In this document: positions 18,563-28,182 of the stretch, piece by piece | Layout: every line of letters begins with the position of its first letter | How positions within the stretch are numbered: the first letter of the stretch is position 1 | Source: Chimaeribacter arupi | GTDB taxonomy: Bacteria; Pseudomonadota; Gammaproteobacteria; Enterobacterales; Enterobacteriaceae | Assembly (NCBI RefSeq): GCF_002858805.1 | Contig: NZ_PJZI01000005.1 | Coordinates: forward strand, 62,001-126,000 | DNA length: 64,000 bases | Reading direction: 5' to 3' | Made by a program: the position numbers and the translations under genes | Notes under the pieces: model-generated | Told to the model about the DNA's origin: nothing | What the model saw: only the letters and a program-made list of their open reading frames with translations | Database searches by the model: none

Positions 18563-18737
18563 TTTGCTGTCCCGGCTGAACCCGTTCCGGCAGCCCTCAG
18601 CCGGCGCGGTTCTTAGCGCAATCAATATTTAACCAATTTGTTATTTTCCCTTTCCCCTGGGAACAGGTAACCTCTTGAAAAACCATTGACCCTGATACAC
18701 CGGGACGCGGTTTTTCACAGGCTGCAACACACTATTT

Positions 18738-18785
18738 CAAATACAAATAATTATCAATAACATTCTCAAATGAGAATTGTTCATG
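18738..18785. promoter_or_regulatory. Fur-box-like operator upstream of fepA
   Basis: Overlapping matches to the Fur pattern, including the perfect inverted repeat ATTCTC-AAAT-GAGAAT (18762-18777) and an adjacent AATAATTATCAATAAC stretch. Position is about 180-220 bases upstream of fepA and just before the ASCH gene, so iron may control both. Confidence 0.6.
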
Positions 18786-18818
18786 TTAAGAATATTGACA
18801 GGCAGAGGAACCGCAAGA

Positions 18819-19226
18819 ATGAACAACGAACGCTACCTGCAAGCCGTGCATTTCAGTTTCGGCGACTCCCCGGCGATGGCCGACCAGCTTCTGGCGCTGG
18901 TGCTGGCAGGGAAAAAGCGTGCCACCTGTGGCGCATTGCAGTCCTATTACGATGACAATGAACCGCTGCCGCAGGCCGGGGCGTTTAATGTGATCGAAGA
19001 CGGGCGCGGGCGCGCCGCCTGTGCCATCGAAATCAAAGAAGTCTCTATCCTGCGTTACTGCGATGTGCCGGAAGAGTTTGCGCTGGCGGAAGGAGAGGGT
19101 ACTTTTGAGGAGTGGAAGCGCGAGCACCGGGACTTTTTCACCCGCACCGGTGAATTCAGCGAAGAGATGAAACTGGTCTGCCTGCGGTTTGACGTCGTCG
19201 AGGTGTTTGACGCGCCTGCCGCGTAA
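18819..19226 (+). CDS. ASCH-domain protein
   Basis: 135 residues from ATG 18819 (GAGGA upstream). It has the ASCH/PUA-like fold pattern: 'VLAGKKRATCGALQSYYDDN' near the start, then 'PQAGAFNVIEDGRGRAACAI' and 'EEWKREHRDFFTRTGEFSEE' in the C-terminal half, typical of the 140-residue ASCH family proposed to bind RNA. Substrate unknown. The Fur-like operator just upstream hints at iron control, but this may serve only the divergent fepA. The GNAT gene follows after 25 bases, probably co-transcribed. Confidence 0.75.
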   Translation: MNNERYLQAVHFSFGDSPAMADQLLALVLAGKKRATCGALQSYYDDNEPLPQAGAFNVIEDGRGRAACAIEIKEVSILRYCDVPEEFALAEGEGTFEEWKREHRDFFTRTGEFSEEMKLVCLRFDVVEVFDAPAA

Positions 19227-19251
19227 TTATTTGTTTGATAAAGGAGTTATC

Positions 19252-19785
19252 ATGGACGCATTGATTCCGGTGATCACCACCGATCGCCTGGTATTGCGGG
19301 CGCACACACTGGCGGATGCCGCTGAGCAGGCGGAGCTATGGGCAAATGAGAATGTCACCCGGTTTATCGGCGGCAACCCCTCCACGACGGAGGAGAGCTG
19401 GAGCCGTCTGCTGCGTTATGCCGGGCACTGGCATATGCTGGGGTTTGGGTACTGGGCGGTCGAGGAGCGCAGCAGCGGGCGCTATATCGGCTGTACCGGC
19501 TTTGCGGATTACCAGCGGGCATTAACCCGTGACGTCAGCGGCAAAGCGGAAATGGGCTGGACGTTTCTGCCCGCGTTCCACGGAAAAGGGTACGCCACCG
19601 AAGCGGTGCAGGCCGCGCAGGCGTGGGCGGCGGGGAATTTGAAAAAGCCCATTTTCTGCATGATCAACCCGGATAACCAGCCGTCGATCCGGCTGGCGTT
19701 GAAAGCCGGGTTCCTCCCGGACGGCGAAGACCAGTACCACGGCCGCCCGGTTAACCTCTACGCCTACCGCGCGGCGGGCGTTTAA
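19252..19785 (+). CDS. GNAT N-acetyltransferase (RimJ/RimL type)
   Basis: 177 residues from ATG 19252 with AAGGAG upstream. Pattern of the RimJ-like subgroup: 'ITTDRLVLRAHTLADAAEQA', 'YWAVEERSSGRYIGCTGF', acetyl-CoA pyrophosphate loop 'PAFHGKGYATEA' (Q/R-x-x-G-x-G/A variant) and 'NPDNQPSIRLALKAGF'. It transfers acetyl to an amine, possibly a protein N-terminus or small molecule. Its TAA stop overlaps the stop of livF on the other strand (TTAA at 19782-19785). Confidence 0.85.
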   Translation: MDALIPVITTDRLVLRAHTLADAAEQAELWANENVTRFIGGNPSTTEESWSRLLRYAGHWHMLGFGYWAVEERSSGRYIGCTGFADYQRALTRDVSGKAEMGWTFLPAFHGKGYATEAVQAAQAWAAGNLKKPIFCMINPDNQPSIRLALKAGFLPDGEDQYHGRPVNLYAYRAAGV

Positions 19786-20498
19786 CCCCCGCCAAGGTAC
19801 GCTTTGCGCACCTCCTGGTTTTGCAGCAATTCACTGCCGCTGCCGGTCAGGCGGATCTGGCCGGTGGCCATCACATAGCCCCGGTCAGAGAGTTTCAGCG
19901 CATGGTTGGCGTTCTGTTCCACCAGAAACAGCGTCATGCCGCTTTGGGTCAGTTCCCGCAGGATGGAGAAAATCTGCTTCACCACAATCGGTGCCAGCCC
20001 AAGGCTCGGCTCATCCAGCAACAACAGCTTCGGGCGGCTCATCAGGGCGCGGGCAATCGCCAGCATCTGCTGTTCACCGCCGGACAGCGTCATCGCCCGC
20101 TGGGCGCGCCGTTCCTCTAGCCGGGGAAACAGTGAGAACATCCGCGCCAGGTCCTCTTTCACATAGCGGTTGCCGATGGGGATAGTGCCCATCAGCAGAT
20201 TCTCCTCCACGCTCATATCCGGGAAAATGCGCCGTCCCTCCGGGGACTGGGCAATGCCGTTGCTGGCGATAAAATGGGTGGAACGGCGGCTGATCGGTTC
20301 GCCGCGATAAAAAATCTCCCCGGCGGCAATCCGGGGCTGACCAAAAATCGACATCAACAGCGTCGATTTGCCTGCGCCGTTCGCCCCAATCAGTGACACT
20401 GTCTCGCCCTCCTGCACGGTCAGTGAGACATTTTTCAACGCCTGCACCGGCCCGTAAAACACATCCACATTGCGGAACTCCAGCATCACGTCCTTCAC
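19782..20498 (-). CDS. livF: branched-chain amino acid ABC transporter ATP-binding protein LivF
   Basis: 238 residues. ATPase of a HAAT-type importer: Walker A GANGAGKST, signature LSGGEQQ, Walker B LLLLDEPSLGLAP, and the LivF-specific 'LVEQNANHALKLSDRGYVMATG'. Its start overlaps the livG stop by four bases (ATGA), so the two are translationally coupled. Last gene of the livKHMGF operon, which imports branched-chain or other hydrophobic amino acids. Confidence 0.93.
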   Translation of the reverse strand: MKDVMLEFRNVDVFYGPVQALKNVSLTVQEGETVSLIGANGAGKSTLLMSIFGQPRIAAGEIFYRGEPISRRSTHFIASNGIAQSPEGRRIFPDMSVEENLLMGTIPIGNRYVKEDLARMFSLFPRLEERRAQRAMTLSGGEQQMLAIARALMSRPKLLLLDEPSLGLAPIVVKQIFSILRELTQSGMTLFLVEQNANHALKLSDRGYVMATGQIRLTGSGSELLQNQEVRKAYLGGG

Positions 20499-21367
20499 GC
20501 AGCATCCTCCTCGTCGGTGCCCAGATAGGCGGCGATCACCCGGTCATTGTGCTGGATCTGCTGCGGCGTGCCGCGTGCAATCACGTCGCCGTGGTCAAGC
20601 ACGATGACGTGGTCGGAAATCTCCATCACCATGCCCATATCATGTTCGATCAGCAAAATAGTCAGGCCGTGTTGCTGGCGCAGAAAGCGGATGATGCGGC
20701 TCAGCGCGGCGGTCTCCACCGGGTTCAGCCCGGCGGCCGGTTCATCCAGGCAGAGCATCGACGGCAGGGTGCACATGGCGCGGGCGATCTCCAGCCGCCG
20801 TTGCTGGCCATACGAGAGCGTGCCGGCCAGCCGGTTGGCGCAGTCCACCAGATCCACCACCTCCAGCCAGTAAAACGCCTGATCGATCGCGCGGTTTTCG
20901 GCATGGCGATAGCCCGGCGTGTTAAGGATGCCCGCCAGCAGGTTGCGGTTAACACGCATGTGCTGCGCCACCAGCAGGTTTTCCACCACCGACAGCTCGC
21001 GGAACAGCCGGATGTTCTGGAACGTGCGCGCCAGCCCGGCCCGGTTCACCAGATGGGTGCCGCCAAACATTTTGTACCAGAGGCGGCGGCCCAGCCGGGC
21101 AGGGTTAATCAGATCGCCGGGGCGCAGCGCTTCGCCCAGAATCTCGATCACGTCAGTGGCGCGCGCGCCGGTATGCAACCGGATGTGGCCGCCGGTGGCG
21201 CGGTAAAAGCCGGTCAGGCAGTTGAACACCGTGGTTTTGCCCGCCCCGTTGGGGCCGATCAGCGCAGTAATCGAACCGCGATCGACATCCAGGCTGACGT
21301 CATTCAGCGCTTTAATGCCGCCGAAGTGCATCATCAGGTGTTCCACCTGCAGGATTTTTTCACTCAA
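20495..21367 (-). CDS. livG: branched-chain amino acid ABC transporter ATP-binding protein LivG
   Basis: 290 residues: Walker A GPNGAGKTTVFN, LivG insert with 'GTHLVNRAGLARTFQNIRLF', signature LSYGQQR, Walker B LCLDEPAAGLNPVE and C-terminal 'VIAAYLGTDEEDAA'. Overlaps livM and livF by four bases on each side. Inner-membrane-associated ATPase partner of LivF. Confidence 0.93.
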   Translation of the reverse strand: MSEKILQVEHLMMHFGGIKALNDVSLDVDRGSITALIGPNGAGKTTVFNCLTGFYRATGGHIRLHTGARATDVIEILGEALRPGDLINPARLGRRLWYKMFGGTHLVNRAGLARTFQNIRLFRELSVVENLLVAQHMRVNRNLLAGILNTPGYRHAENRAIDQAFYWLEVVDLVDCANRLAGTLSYGQQRRLEIARAMCTLPSMLCLDEPAAGLNPVETAALSRIIRFLRQQHGLTILLIEHDMGMVMEISDHVIVLDHGDVIARGTPQQIQHNDRVIAAYLGTDEEDAA

Positions 21368-22650
21368 GGGGCGACTCCTTTACGCACGGCAAACCCACTG
21401 CGGCTGGTGCGCACCAGCCCGCGCGGCCGCCAGATCATCATCAGCACCATCAGCACGCCAAACAACAGCACCCGGTATTCGGCAAAACTGCGTAACAGCT
21501 CGGGCGCGACGGTCAGCACAAACGCCGCCAGTACCACGCCGAGTGTCGAGCCCATGCCGCCCAGGACCACAATCGCCAGAATCAGCGCCGACTCAAAGAA
21601 GGTGAAGGAGGTCGGGTTCACGAAGCCCTGATAGCTGGCGAAAAACACCCCGGCCAGCCCGGCAGTGGACGCGCCCAGCATAAAGGCGGAGAGCTTTACC
21701 AGCACATGGTTCAGGCCCAGCGACCGGCAGGCGATCTCATCCTCACGCAGGGCTTCCCAGGCGCGGCCGATCGGCATCCGGGTCAGCCGGTGTTTGATGT
21801 AAAGCACCAGCAGCACTACCAGGCAGAGCACCACATAGATAAAGATGAATTTGAAATTCGGGCTATAGGCAATGCCGAGGAATTCGTGGATCGGCGTGCC
21901 GCCTTCCCGCGCGCGGCGGCCGAACTCCAGGCCAAAAAACGTCGGTGCCGGCACGGAAATGCCGTTCGGGCCGCCGGTCACGGCCAGCCAGTTATTCAGC
22001 ACCAGCCGGATAATCTCACCAAAGCCGAGTGTGACAATCGCCAGGTAGTCGCCATGCATCCGCAATACCGGGAAGCCGAGCAGCGCCCCGGCGCTGGCCG
22101 CCAGCAACGCCGCCAGCGGCAGCATCGACCAGAACCCCAGCCCGAGGTGCTGGTAGCCCAGTGCCAGCCCATAGGCGCCAATGGCATAAAAGGCGACGTA
22201 GCCGAGGTCAAGCAGCCCGGCCAGCCCGACCACGATGTTCAGCCCCAGCCCCAGTAACACATAAATCAGCCCGAGGATCGCCACCGTGAGCAGGTATTTG
22301 GTGGCGACGAACGGGAACAGCGCCGCCAGCAGCACCAGCAGCGGGATGACCCAGCGCAGCCGCGAGCGGTGGCCCACCTGCTGCACATAGACGCCGTGAT
22401 CCGCGCCTTCAAAGTTTGCCGCCATCCGCCGCCCGCGTTGGCTCTGCCACAGCAGGCTCAGCAGCAGGCGGCCCACCATCACCACCGCGACGATCACCGC
22501 CACCCGTTGCGGCTCAGTGTGGTACTGATAGCCGTCCAGCACCACGCCCACCACCGGGCCGAACACCACCAGCGCGATCAGCCCGGCGACCACTGCATCA
22601 AGAAGGCTCTGTTTCAGCGTCACGCCTGCGGCGTGTTGTGTCTGCGTCAT
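21364..22650 (-). CDS. livM: branched-chain amino acid ABC transporter permease LivM
   Basis: 428 residues, the long LivM form with an N-terminal extension and extra span(s) before the core. The core has 'GLGLNIVVGLAGLLDLGYVA' , 'GFGEIIRLVLNNWLAVTGGP' and 'RAWEALREDEIACRSLGLN', the EAA-type contact loop with ATPase. About 10 membrane spans. Nine bases separate it from livH. Confidence 0.93.
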   Translation of the reverse strand: MTQTQHAAGVTLKQSLLDAVVAGLIALVVFGPVVGVVLDGYQYHTEPQRVAVIVAVVMVGRLLLSLLWQSQRGRRMAANFEGADHGVYVQQVGHRSRLRWVIPLLVLLAALFPFVATKYLLTVAILGLIYVLLGLGLNIVVGLAGLLDLGYVAFYAIGAYGLALGYQHLGLGFWSMLPLAALLAASAGALLGFPVLRMHGDYLAIVTLGFGEIIRLVLNNWLAVTGGPNGISVPAPTFFGLEFGRRAREGGTPIHEFLGIAYSPNFKFIFIYVVLCLVVLLVLYIKHRLTRMPIGRAWEALREDEIACRSLGLNHVLVKLSAFMLGASTAGLAGVFFASYQGFVNPTSFTFFESALILAIVVLGGMGSTLGVVLAAFVLTVAPELLRSFAEYRVLLFGVLMVLMMIWRPRGLVRTSRSGFAVRKGVAP

Positions 22651-22659
22651 ACCTGCTCC

Positions 22660-23577
22660 TTACACCTTGGCGACCAGCGGCCGCCCCAGCAGCCCCTGCG
22701 GGCGGAAAATCAGGATCACCACCAGCAGCGCGAAGGAGAACACATCCTTGTAATCCGAATTTACCAGCCCGGCGAATTGCGCCTCGGAAATCCCCAACAG
22801 CAACCCGCCGAGCATCGCGCCCGGCAGCGAGCCGATGCCGCCCAGCACGGCGGCGGTAAACGCCTTGATGCCGATGATAAAGCCTGCGTAGAAATCAAAG
22901 GTGCCGTAGTTCAGCGTGATCAGCACCCCGGCCAGCCCGGCCATCGACGCCCCAATCACAAACACCAGCGAGATCACGCGGTCGGTGTTGATGCCGAGGA
23001 TTGACGCCATTTTGCGATCCTGCTGGGTGGCGCGGCAGATGCGCCCGAGCCGGGTGCACTGGATAATCCAGGTCAATATCCCCATCCCGGCCAGGGACGC
23101 CGCCAGGATAAACACTTTGGTGTAGGTCAATTGCACGATGCCGTCACCGAGTTGCAGGCGGATGGCCCCGCTCAGCAGCGTCGGGATGCCCTGCTGGTTC
23201 GGCCCCTGGCTGAGCTGGGCGTAGTTTTGCAGGATTAATGACATGCCGATGGCGGAAATCAGCGGCGCGAGGCGGGTGGAGTTGCGCAGCGGCCGGTAGG
23301 CGATGCGTTCAATCACCCAGCCATACACGCCGGTGACCGCCAGCGTAAACACCAGTGTGCCGAGCATCAGCAGCGGGAAAGAGTGCAGCCCGAACGAGGA
23401 GAGCAGCGCCAGCGCAATGGCGCACAGGTAGGCGGAGATCATATACACCTCGCCGTGGGCGAAGTTAATCATGCCGATAATGCCGTACACCATCGTATAG
23501 CCGATGGCGATCAGCCCATAGACTGCGCCCAGGGTCAGGCCATTCAGCAGCTGTTGCACAAAGATAGCGTCATTCAT
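22660..23577 (-). CDS. livH: branched-chain amino acid ABC transporter permease LivH
   Basis: 305 residues, typical. N-terminus 'FVQQLLNGLTLGAVYGLIAI', then 'GYTMVYGIIGMINFAHGEVY' and the ATPase-contact 'GRICRATQQDRKMASILGIN'. About eight spans. Lies 94 bases after the binding-protein gene, as in E. coli liv operons. Confidence 0.93.
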   Translation of the reverse strand: MNDAIFVQQLLNGLTLGAVYGLIAIGYTMVYGIIGMINFAHGEVYMISAYLCAIALALLSSFGLHSFPLLMLGTLVFTLAVTGVYGWVIERIAYRPLRNSTRLAPLISAIGMSLILQNYAQLSQGPNQQGIPTLLSGAIRLQLGDGIVQLTYTKVFILAASLAGMGILTWIIQCTRLGRICRATQQDRKMASILGINTDRVISLVFVIGASMAGLAGVLITLNYGTFDFYAGFIIGIKAFTAAVLGGIGSLPGAMLGGLLLGISEAQFAGLVNSDYKDVFSFALLVVILIFRPQGLLGRPLVAKV

Positions 23578-23671
23578 AGGGAGATTTCCGCGGTTCAGCC
23601 AGGCCGCCGGGGCCTGAAAGGCGTATGCAGAGGCCCGCCAACCGCGCGGGCCGGGTGGTCAGCATGCAGGA

Positions 23672-24790
23672 TCAGAGCGGGTGGTAGTGGCCCTTGTCAT
23701 CCCACTGGTACACCACGTAATCCGACACTTTCAGGTCGCCTTTGCTGTCCCAGGATTTTTTGCCCATCACCGTATCGACGCTGTTTTCCTTCAGCCATTC
23801 GCTGGCTTTTTCGCTGTCAGTGCTGCCCACCGCTTTGAACGCGGCGGCAATCGCCTGCACCGAGGCGTAGGAATAGAGGGTGTACCCTTCCGGCTCAAAG
23901 CCCCCGGCGCGGAATTTCTCAATTACCGCCTTGCCTTCCGGGAGGGTGCGCGGGTCATTGCCGAAGGTCATCAGCACGCCGTTGGTGTATTGCGGGCCAC
24001 CGGCCGCCGTGACCATCTCTTCCGTGACCACGCAGTCACCGGAGAAGAATTTCGCCTCCACGCCCTGTTCACGCATCTGGCGTACCAGCGGCCCGGCTTC
24101 CGGGTGGCAGCCGCCGAAATAGACCACATCCGGTTTCAGCGCGCCGATTTTTGTGACCAGCGCGTTGAAATCTTTCTCCCCGCGTGACAGCCCCTCGTAC
24201 AGCACGGCGTTGGTGCCGTGTGCTTTCAGCGCCGCCCGGGTGGCGTCCGCCAGCCCCTGGCCGTAAGTGTCTTTGTCATGGATAACGACGACTTTGGACG
24301 CTTTCAGTTTGTCGAACATATAGTTGGCAGCGACGGCGCCTTGCTGGTCGTCCCGGCCGCACATGCGGAACATGCCGTCCATGCCGCGCTCGGTGATCTG
24401 TGGGTTGGTGGAGCCGGGGGTAATGCTGATGATACCGGCCTCGTCATACACTTCAGAGGCGGGCATGGTGGAGGAGGAGCAGAAATGGCCGACCACTGCC
24501 GCCACATGGGATTGGTCTACCAGCCGGTTAGCCACCGCCACGGCCTGTTTCGGTTCGCAGGCGTCATCCCCCTGCACCAGCGTGATTTTCTCGCCGTTGA
24601 TGCCCCCGGCGGCGTTGATGTCCGCCGCAGCTTGCGACGCCCCTTTCCAGTATTGCGCGCCGTAGGTGGCGTTCGGCCCGGAGAATGGCCCGGCCACGCC
24701 AATCACAATATCCGCCTGGGCGGTGAAAGCCGCCATGCAACAACCTGAGAGCACAGCCATCAGAGGAAGCTTAATCAGTGTCCTGGACAT
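23672..24790 (-). CDS. livK: branched-chain amino acid-binding protein (LivJ/LivK type)
   Basis: 372 residues from ATG 24790, which has AAGGA upstream; a GTG six codons earlier overlaps that site and is rejected. Signal peptide with 'LPLMAVLSGCCMAAFTAQA' then mature 'DIVIGVAGPFSGPNATYGAQ'. Periplasmic binding protein fold type I with Cys pair (DDACEPKQA and GHFCSSS), 'YGQGLADATRAALKAHG' and 'VYFGGCHPEAGPLVRQM'. Delivers leucine/isoleucine/valine or related amino acids to LivHMGF. First gene of the operon. The symbol could equally be livJ. Confidence 0.92.
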   Translation of the reverse strand: MSRTLIKLPLMAVLSGCCMAAFTAQADIVIGVAGPFSGPNATYGAQYWKGASQAAADINAAGGINGEKITLVQGDDACEPKQAVAVANRLVDQSHVAAVVGHFCSSSTMPASEVYDEAGIISITPGSTNPQITERGMDGMFRMCGRDDQQGAVAANYMFDKLKASKVVVIHDKDTYGQGLADATRAALKAHGTNAVLYEGLSRGEKDFNALVTKIGALKPDVVYFGGCHPEAGPLVRQMREQGVEAKFFSGDCVVTEEMVTAAGGPQYTNGVLMTFGNDPRTLPEGKAVIEKFRAGGFEPEGYTLYSYASVQAIAAAFKAVGSTDSEKASEWLKENSVDTVMGKKSWDSKGDLKVSDYVVYQWDDKGHYHPL

Positions 24791-25615
24791 GGTTGAATTC
24801 CTTAGCACTAAAGAGTGAAACGCCTGACTGCGGCGCGGGAGAGTTCAATTGTCAGTTATCACAGCATGACCGCGCGATCCGTGTTGATAGCGCAACGGTG
24901 AGTAAGCAAGAACCCCGCCATCTCGCCGTGCTGCCTGAAAATAGTGAGTGGCGGAATGAAGGCGGGGTTATCCCGGCATCGGCCGGGCAGGGACGATCGT
25001 CCTGGGGGCAGTAGAGGAAGCGTGATCGCATCCGTCGCGATCCTGCCTGAGTATGAAGCTTCTCAAAGCTAGCCGAGCAGGTGGAAATTTTGCACTAACA
25101 AAAAACAAAATCGTGAAGCGGGTTAAGAAATCGCCTTGTTTTGGTGCGTTTTTGTTCACTCACGCACTTTTTCTTCACGCTGTACCGGCAGACGTGTCCT
25201 GGTTCAGGTTTGCTGTGTCGCCCGGCAGAAGAAATACCCCTGCCTGAGGGCATGGCGAATGTAAATAAATTTTTCAGTGACGCTGTGCACTATTCTGAAA
25301 AAATCACGGGTGTTATTTCTGCAGGTAACTCTTTTAAAAGCCTTTTTCAGTTTCCCCTAAAAAGAAAAGCGCATTTTTGGTTATTAGGATTAAGCTTAAA
25401 ACCCCCTGAAAATAGCCTTTTTGCCTGTCGGACCCGGCATCCTGTACTACAGTTAATTCCTGTGTAGGCAAGATATTCATCTGGTTTTATGAGATAGGCA
25501 AAATTTAAATGCTTATTTAAAAGATATGTAAAGCTGAATTGATTATATATCCCCGGTAAAGACCGGGAAATAAAACCAGGCAATATGGCCGGTAGTAAAA
25601 GAAAGGGAGTTAATG
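24791..25615. other. long intergenic region, liv promoter to DUF2382 gene
   Basis: 825 bases. Near the liv side are a 12-bp palindrome GGACGATCGTCC (24991-25002) and a hairpin GATCGC...GCGATC (25024-25042). The rest is AT-rich. A short stem CCCGGT/ACCGGG (25552-25567) lies 49 bases before the next start. Several frames are open but none has a credible start. Confidence 0.5.
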
Positions 25616-26044
25616 ATGATCAGGAAACCAACACATGCGAAAGAGGAAGCTTCCCAGGAAAGCCGCGAGGTTCAGGAAGCGTTAATTCCCCTTGCGCAAG
25701 AACAGGTTGATGTTTCCAAGGAAAAGGTCATCAAAGGCCGTGTAACCGTGACGCGAAAAACGGTACTTCATGAGCAGCCCATTGATGAGCTGCTTCATAA
25801 AGAACACGTTGAAGTGCAGCGTATTCCCAAGGGAGAGAGGGTAGACGTTATTCCCGCCATCCGCGAGGAGAATGGGGTCACGATTATTCCGGTGGTTGAA
25901 GAGGAGATTGAGGTCATACGTCGCCTGGTTCTCAAGGAGGAGCTTCATATTAAGAAGGTCACTACACAACAGCCGTTTCAGGACAGCGTTACGCTTCGCA
26001 GTCAGGAAGTGTCAATTGAGCGGCAGGAAGATGACAAGAAGTAA
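25616..26044 (+). CDS. DUF2382 (YsnF/AvaK-type) stress protein, short form
   Basis: 142 residues from ATG 25616, chosen because GGGAG is six bases upstream; ATG 25613 is directly before it. It consists of two related halves: 'LIPLAQEQVDVSKEKVIKGR...VLHEQPIDELLHKEHVEVQRI' and 'IIPVVEEEIEVIRRLVLKEE...TTQQPFQDSVTLRSQEVSIER', the DUF2382 pattern of amphipathic beta-repeats with charged residues. Members occur in stress-resistant bacteria and are of unknown biochemical role. Probably co-transcribed with the larger DUF2382 protein 73 bases downstream. Confidence 0.75.
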   Translation: MIRKPTHAKEEASQESREVQEALIPLAQEQVDVSKEKVIKGRVTVTRKTVLHEQPIDELLHKEHVEVQRIPKGERVDVIPAIREENGVTIIPVVEEEIEVIRRLVLKEELHIKKVTTQQPFQDSVTLRSQEVSIERQEDDKK

Positions 26045-26117
26045 TTATCTCTTCCTATGAATTCATTATCGCTAACGCACAAGACCAATACTCGCTAACG
26101 CAAAAGAGGAAAATATC

Positions 26118-27239
26118 ATGGCACACGAAAAAATCGTTACCTTATTTGATACGACTCAACAAGCCGAGGCAGCGCGTAAAAATCTTATTAAAGCCGGGTT
26201 CCCTGATAATGACATCAGCCTGATCACCGGTGAACACCTTAAACATGAAGGGAAAGCCATCCGTCACCCAAGCATCTGGCAGCGCCTGTTCGGTGACACC
26301 GTAGAGGATGATTACGCAGAAGTGTATACCCGTGCGATGGATACAGGCGGCGTAATCCTGACCTTGCGTGCTGATGAAGATGACACAGCCCGCGCTATGG
26401 CCATCCTTGACCGTCACCAGGCAGTGGATGTGCCGTCCCGTACCGGCGGCGCGGGTGCACTGGGCACCACCGGTGCTGCGCTGGGGGCTGCCGGCACCAC
26501 AGGGACTGCCGGCACCACGGACAACCGTGACGCTATCCATACCTCCCTGACGGGTGATGAGTCAGAAGAAGAGATCCTGCGTCTTGCCGAAGAGAACCTG
26601 GAAGTCGGTAAGCGCCTGGTGAAAGAGGGGTCAACCCGCGTTCGCCGTTACGTCACCACGGAAGATGTGAAAGCTGAAGTGGCTCTGCATGAGCAACATG
26701 CAGACATTTTCCGCCGCGCCGTCGATGAGCCGGCCTACCTGAATGATATCGACTGGTCTGAAAAAGTCGTCGAGGTAACAGAAACCCATGAGCAACCGGT
26801 TGTCAATAAAACGGCCAAAATCGTTGAGGAAGTGGTGGTTCGCAAAGACGAAAGCAGCCGAGTCGAAACCATTAACGACACCGTACGACGTCAGAACGTA
26901 GAGGTTGAGCACGTTGATGCTGACCGCGACCTGGCAGCCGGCGGCGTTACCGGCACCACCGGTGTAACCGGCTCCACAACGGGGACGGCCGGCACCACGA
27001 CGGGTGCAGCAGGTACCGCTGGTGTGACCGGCAGCACCACCGGTGCAGCCAAACCGACCAGCACCACCAGCCCGCTGGGTAATAAAGACCCACTGCTGAA
27101 TAAAGATCCCCTGGGAAGCAAAAAGCCGCTGGAAAATAATGACCCGCTGGCCAGCCGTGACCCGGTAAGCGATATCACCAAAGGTGCAACATCCGGGACC
27201 ACCACCCCAGGCGGTGTCATCAACAACCCGAAAAAATAA
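26118..27239 (+). CDS. stress protein: GsiB/17M-like N-domain plus DUF2382 and low-complexity tails
   Basis: 373 residues; AGAGGAAA before ATG. Residues 1-105 resemble the general stress protein 17M-like domain (KIVTLFDTTQQAEAARKNLI, 'GFPDNDISLITGE', 'GGVILTLRADEDDTARAM'). A Gly/Thr/Ala linker (about 110-137) leads to a DUF2382 domain (about 145-275: 'LRLAEENLEVGKRLVKEGST', 'RRYVTTEDVKAEVALHEQHA', 'VVRKDESSRVETINDTVRR'). A second Gly-Thr-rich stretch (about 280-320) and five imperfect 'N-K-D-P-L-x' units (about 325-355) end the protein. Likely soluble and stress-related. An intrinsic terminator follows. Confidence 0.75.
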   Translation: MAHEKIVTLFDTTQQAEAARKNLIKAGFPDNDISLITGEHLKHEGKAIRHPSIWQRLFGDTVEDDYAEVYTRAMDTGGVILTLRADEDDTARAMAILDRHQAVDVPSRTGGAGALGTTGAALGAAGTTGTAGTTDNRDAIHTSLTGDESEEEILRLAEENLEVGKRLVKEGSTRVRRYVTTEDVKAEVALHEQHADIFRRAVDEPAYLNDIDWSEKVVEVTETHEQPVVNKTAKIVEEVVVRKDESSRVETINDTVRRQNVEVEHVDADRDLAAGGVTGTTGVTGSTTGTAGTTTGAAGTAGVTGSTTGAAKPTSTTSPLGNKDPLLNKDPLGSKKPLENNDPLASRDPVSDITKGATSGTTTPGGVINNPKK

Positions 27240-27291
27240 GGGTAGTGATATCCACCAATAAGCCTTTCTGTGTCTAAGAATGCGCTTCACG

Positions 27292-27320
27292 AAAAAGCCA
27301 CCCGTCGGGGTGGCTTTTTT
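27292..27320 (+). terminator. rho-independent terminator after the DUF2382 pair
   Basis: AAAAA, stem GCCACCC / GGGTGGC with a GTCG loop, then TTTTTT, 53 bases past the stop. Confidence 0.88.
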
Positions 27321-28182
27321 GTTGCTGAAAAATAGGCGGAACAAGATGGCCTTTATCCGAAAACATCGCTTTCCGCCGGTTTTTACCCTGTCAAAAATTC
27401 AGCAACCTTTCAGTGGCATTGATTATTGGTATCACAGTATCGCTGCGCGGACGATCGTGCAGGCTTATACATAAGGTAATAAATTAGCCCGGAAAGTTTT
27501 ATTTCATGGAAACGTTATCACATCTGACGGTTATTTCATTTGCAGAACAGTAAATGAGCCGGTTTCCCGCGTCTTTGCCGGTGTTTCACCGTGAAAGCCC
27601 TTGCGTGTACCTGTGTCAGTCTTATCTTTTTCGCCTTGTGTGCAGATGAAATTGCAGGGCGGCAACCTGATTTTGCCTGTTAATTGCACAAAACCGGTGA
27701 AATTTCACTTCATAACCCGTTAAAGCTGTTGAAGGGTCAGCTGCTGGTGGCCTGCCCTCCACAAGGGGGTTTTATTAGCATCGTGAAAGTAAATCCGGGC
27801 AGGCTCTGAATATAAAAAGGTAAAATAGGAGTGTTCTTGTAGACAAATTACTTGCCAGGGTAAGTTTAATTTCGTTAATTTAGCTCCGTCATCAACGGCC
27901 TTCCTCTCGATTTCTTAACCAGGGCAAAGGGTAGAGAGACTTATTTAACGGCGCGCTTATTTAACGCCGCACTCTCCCGCACCAAAAGAAATAGATGAAC
28001 AGCGTCTTTATATAAGACCGATCCCGATGCCGGTGATAATTACCGGCATGATGTCAGGAATGGCTTTACGTTCAGAAGCGGCATAAGCGCAGGCAGGGAT
28101 GCGCGGTGCCTGTGATTATCCTTTACTGATTACCCACTATAACAGTGTGAATTAAACATCTATTTCTTGGCGAGGAACTCTT
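27321..28182. other. long intergenic region before sheath-like gene
   Basis: About 860 bases without a credible ORF. The only regular item is a pair of CTTATTTAACG direct repeats (27940-27950 and 27956-27966), about 220 bases before the next start, which could be a regulator site. GAGGAA precedes the ATG at 28183. Confidence 0.5.

Noticed and set aside
20393-21631. Plus-strand open frame across livG/livF
   Set aside because: It spans two well-matched ATPase genes on the other strand and shows no family pattern.
24991-25042. Palindrome GGACGATCGTCC and nearby GATCGC hairpin as a specific operator of liv
   Set aside because: They are about 200 bases upstream of the liv start and not clearly linked to either gene; noted in the intergenic entry only.
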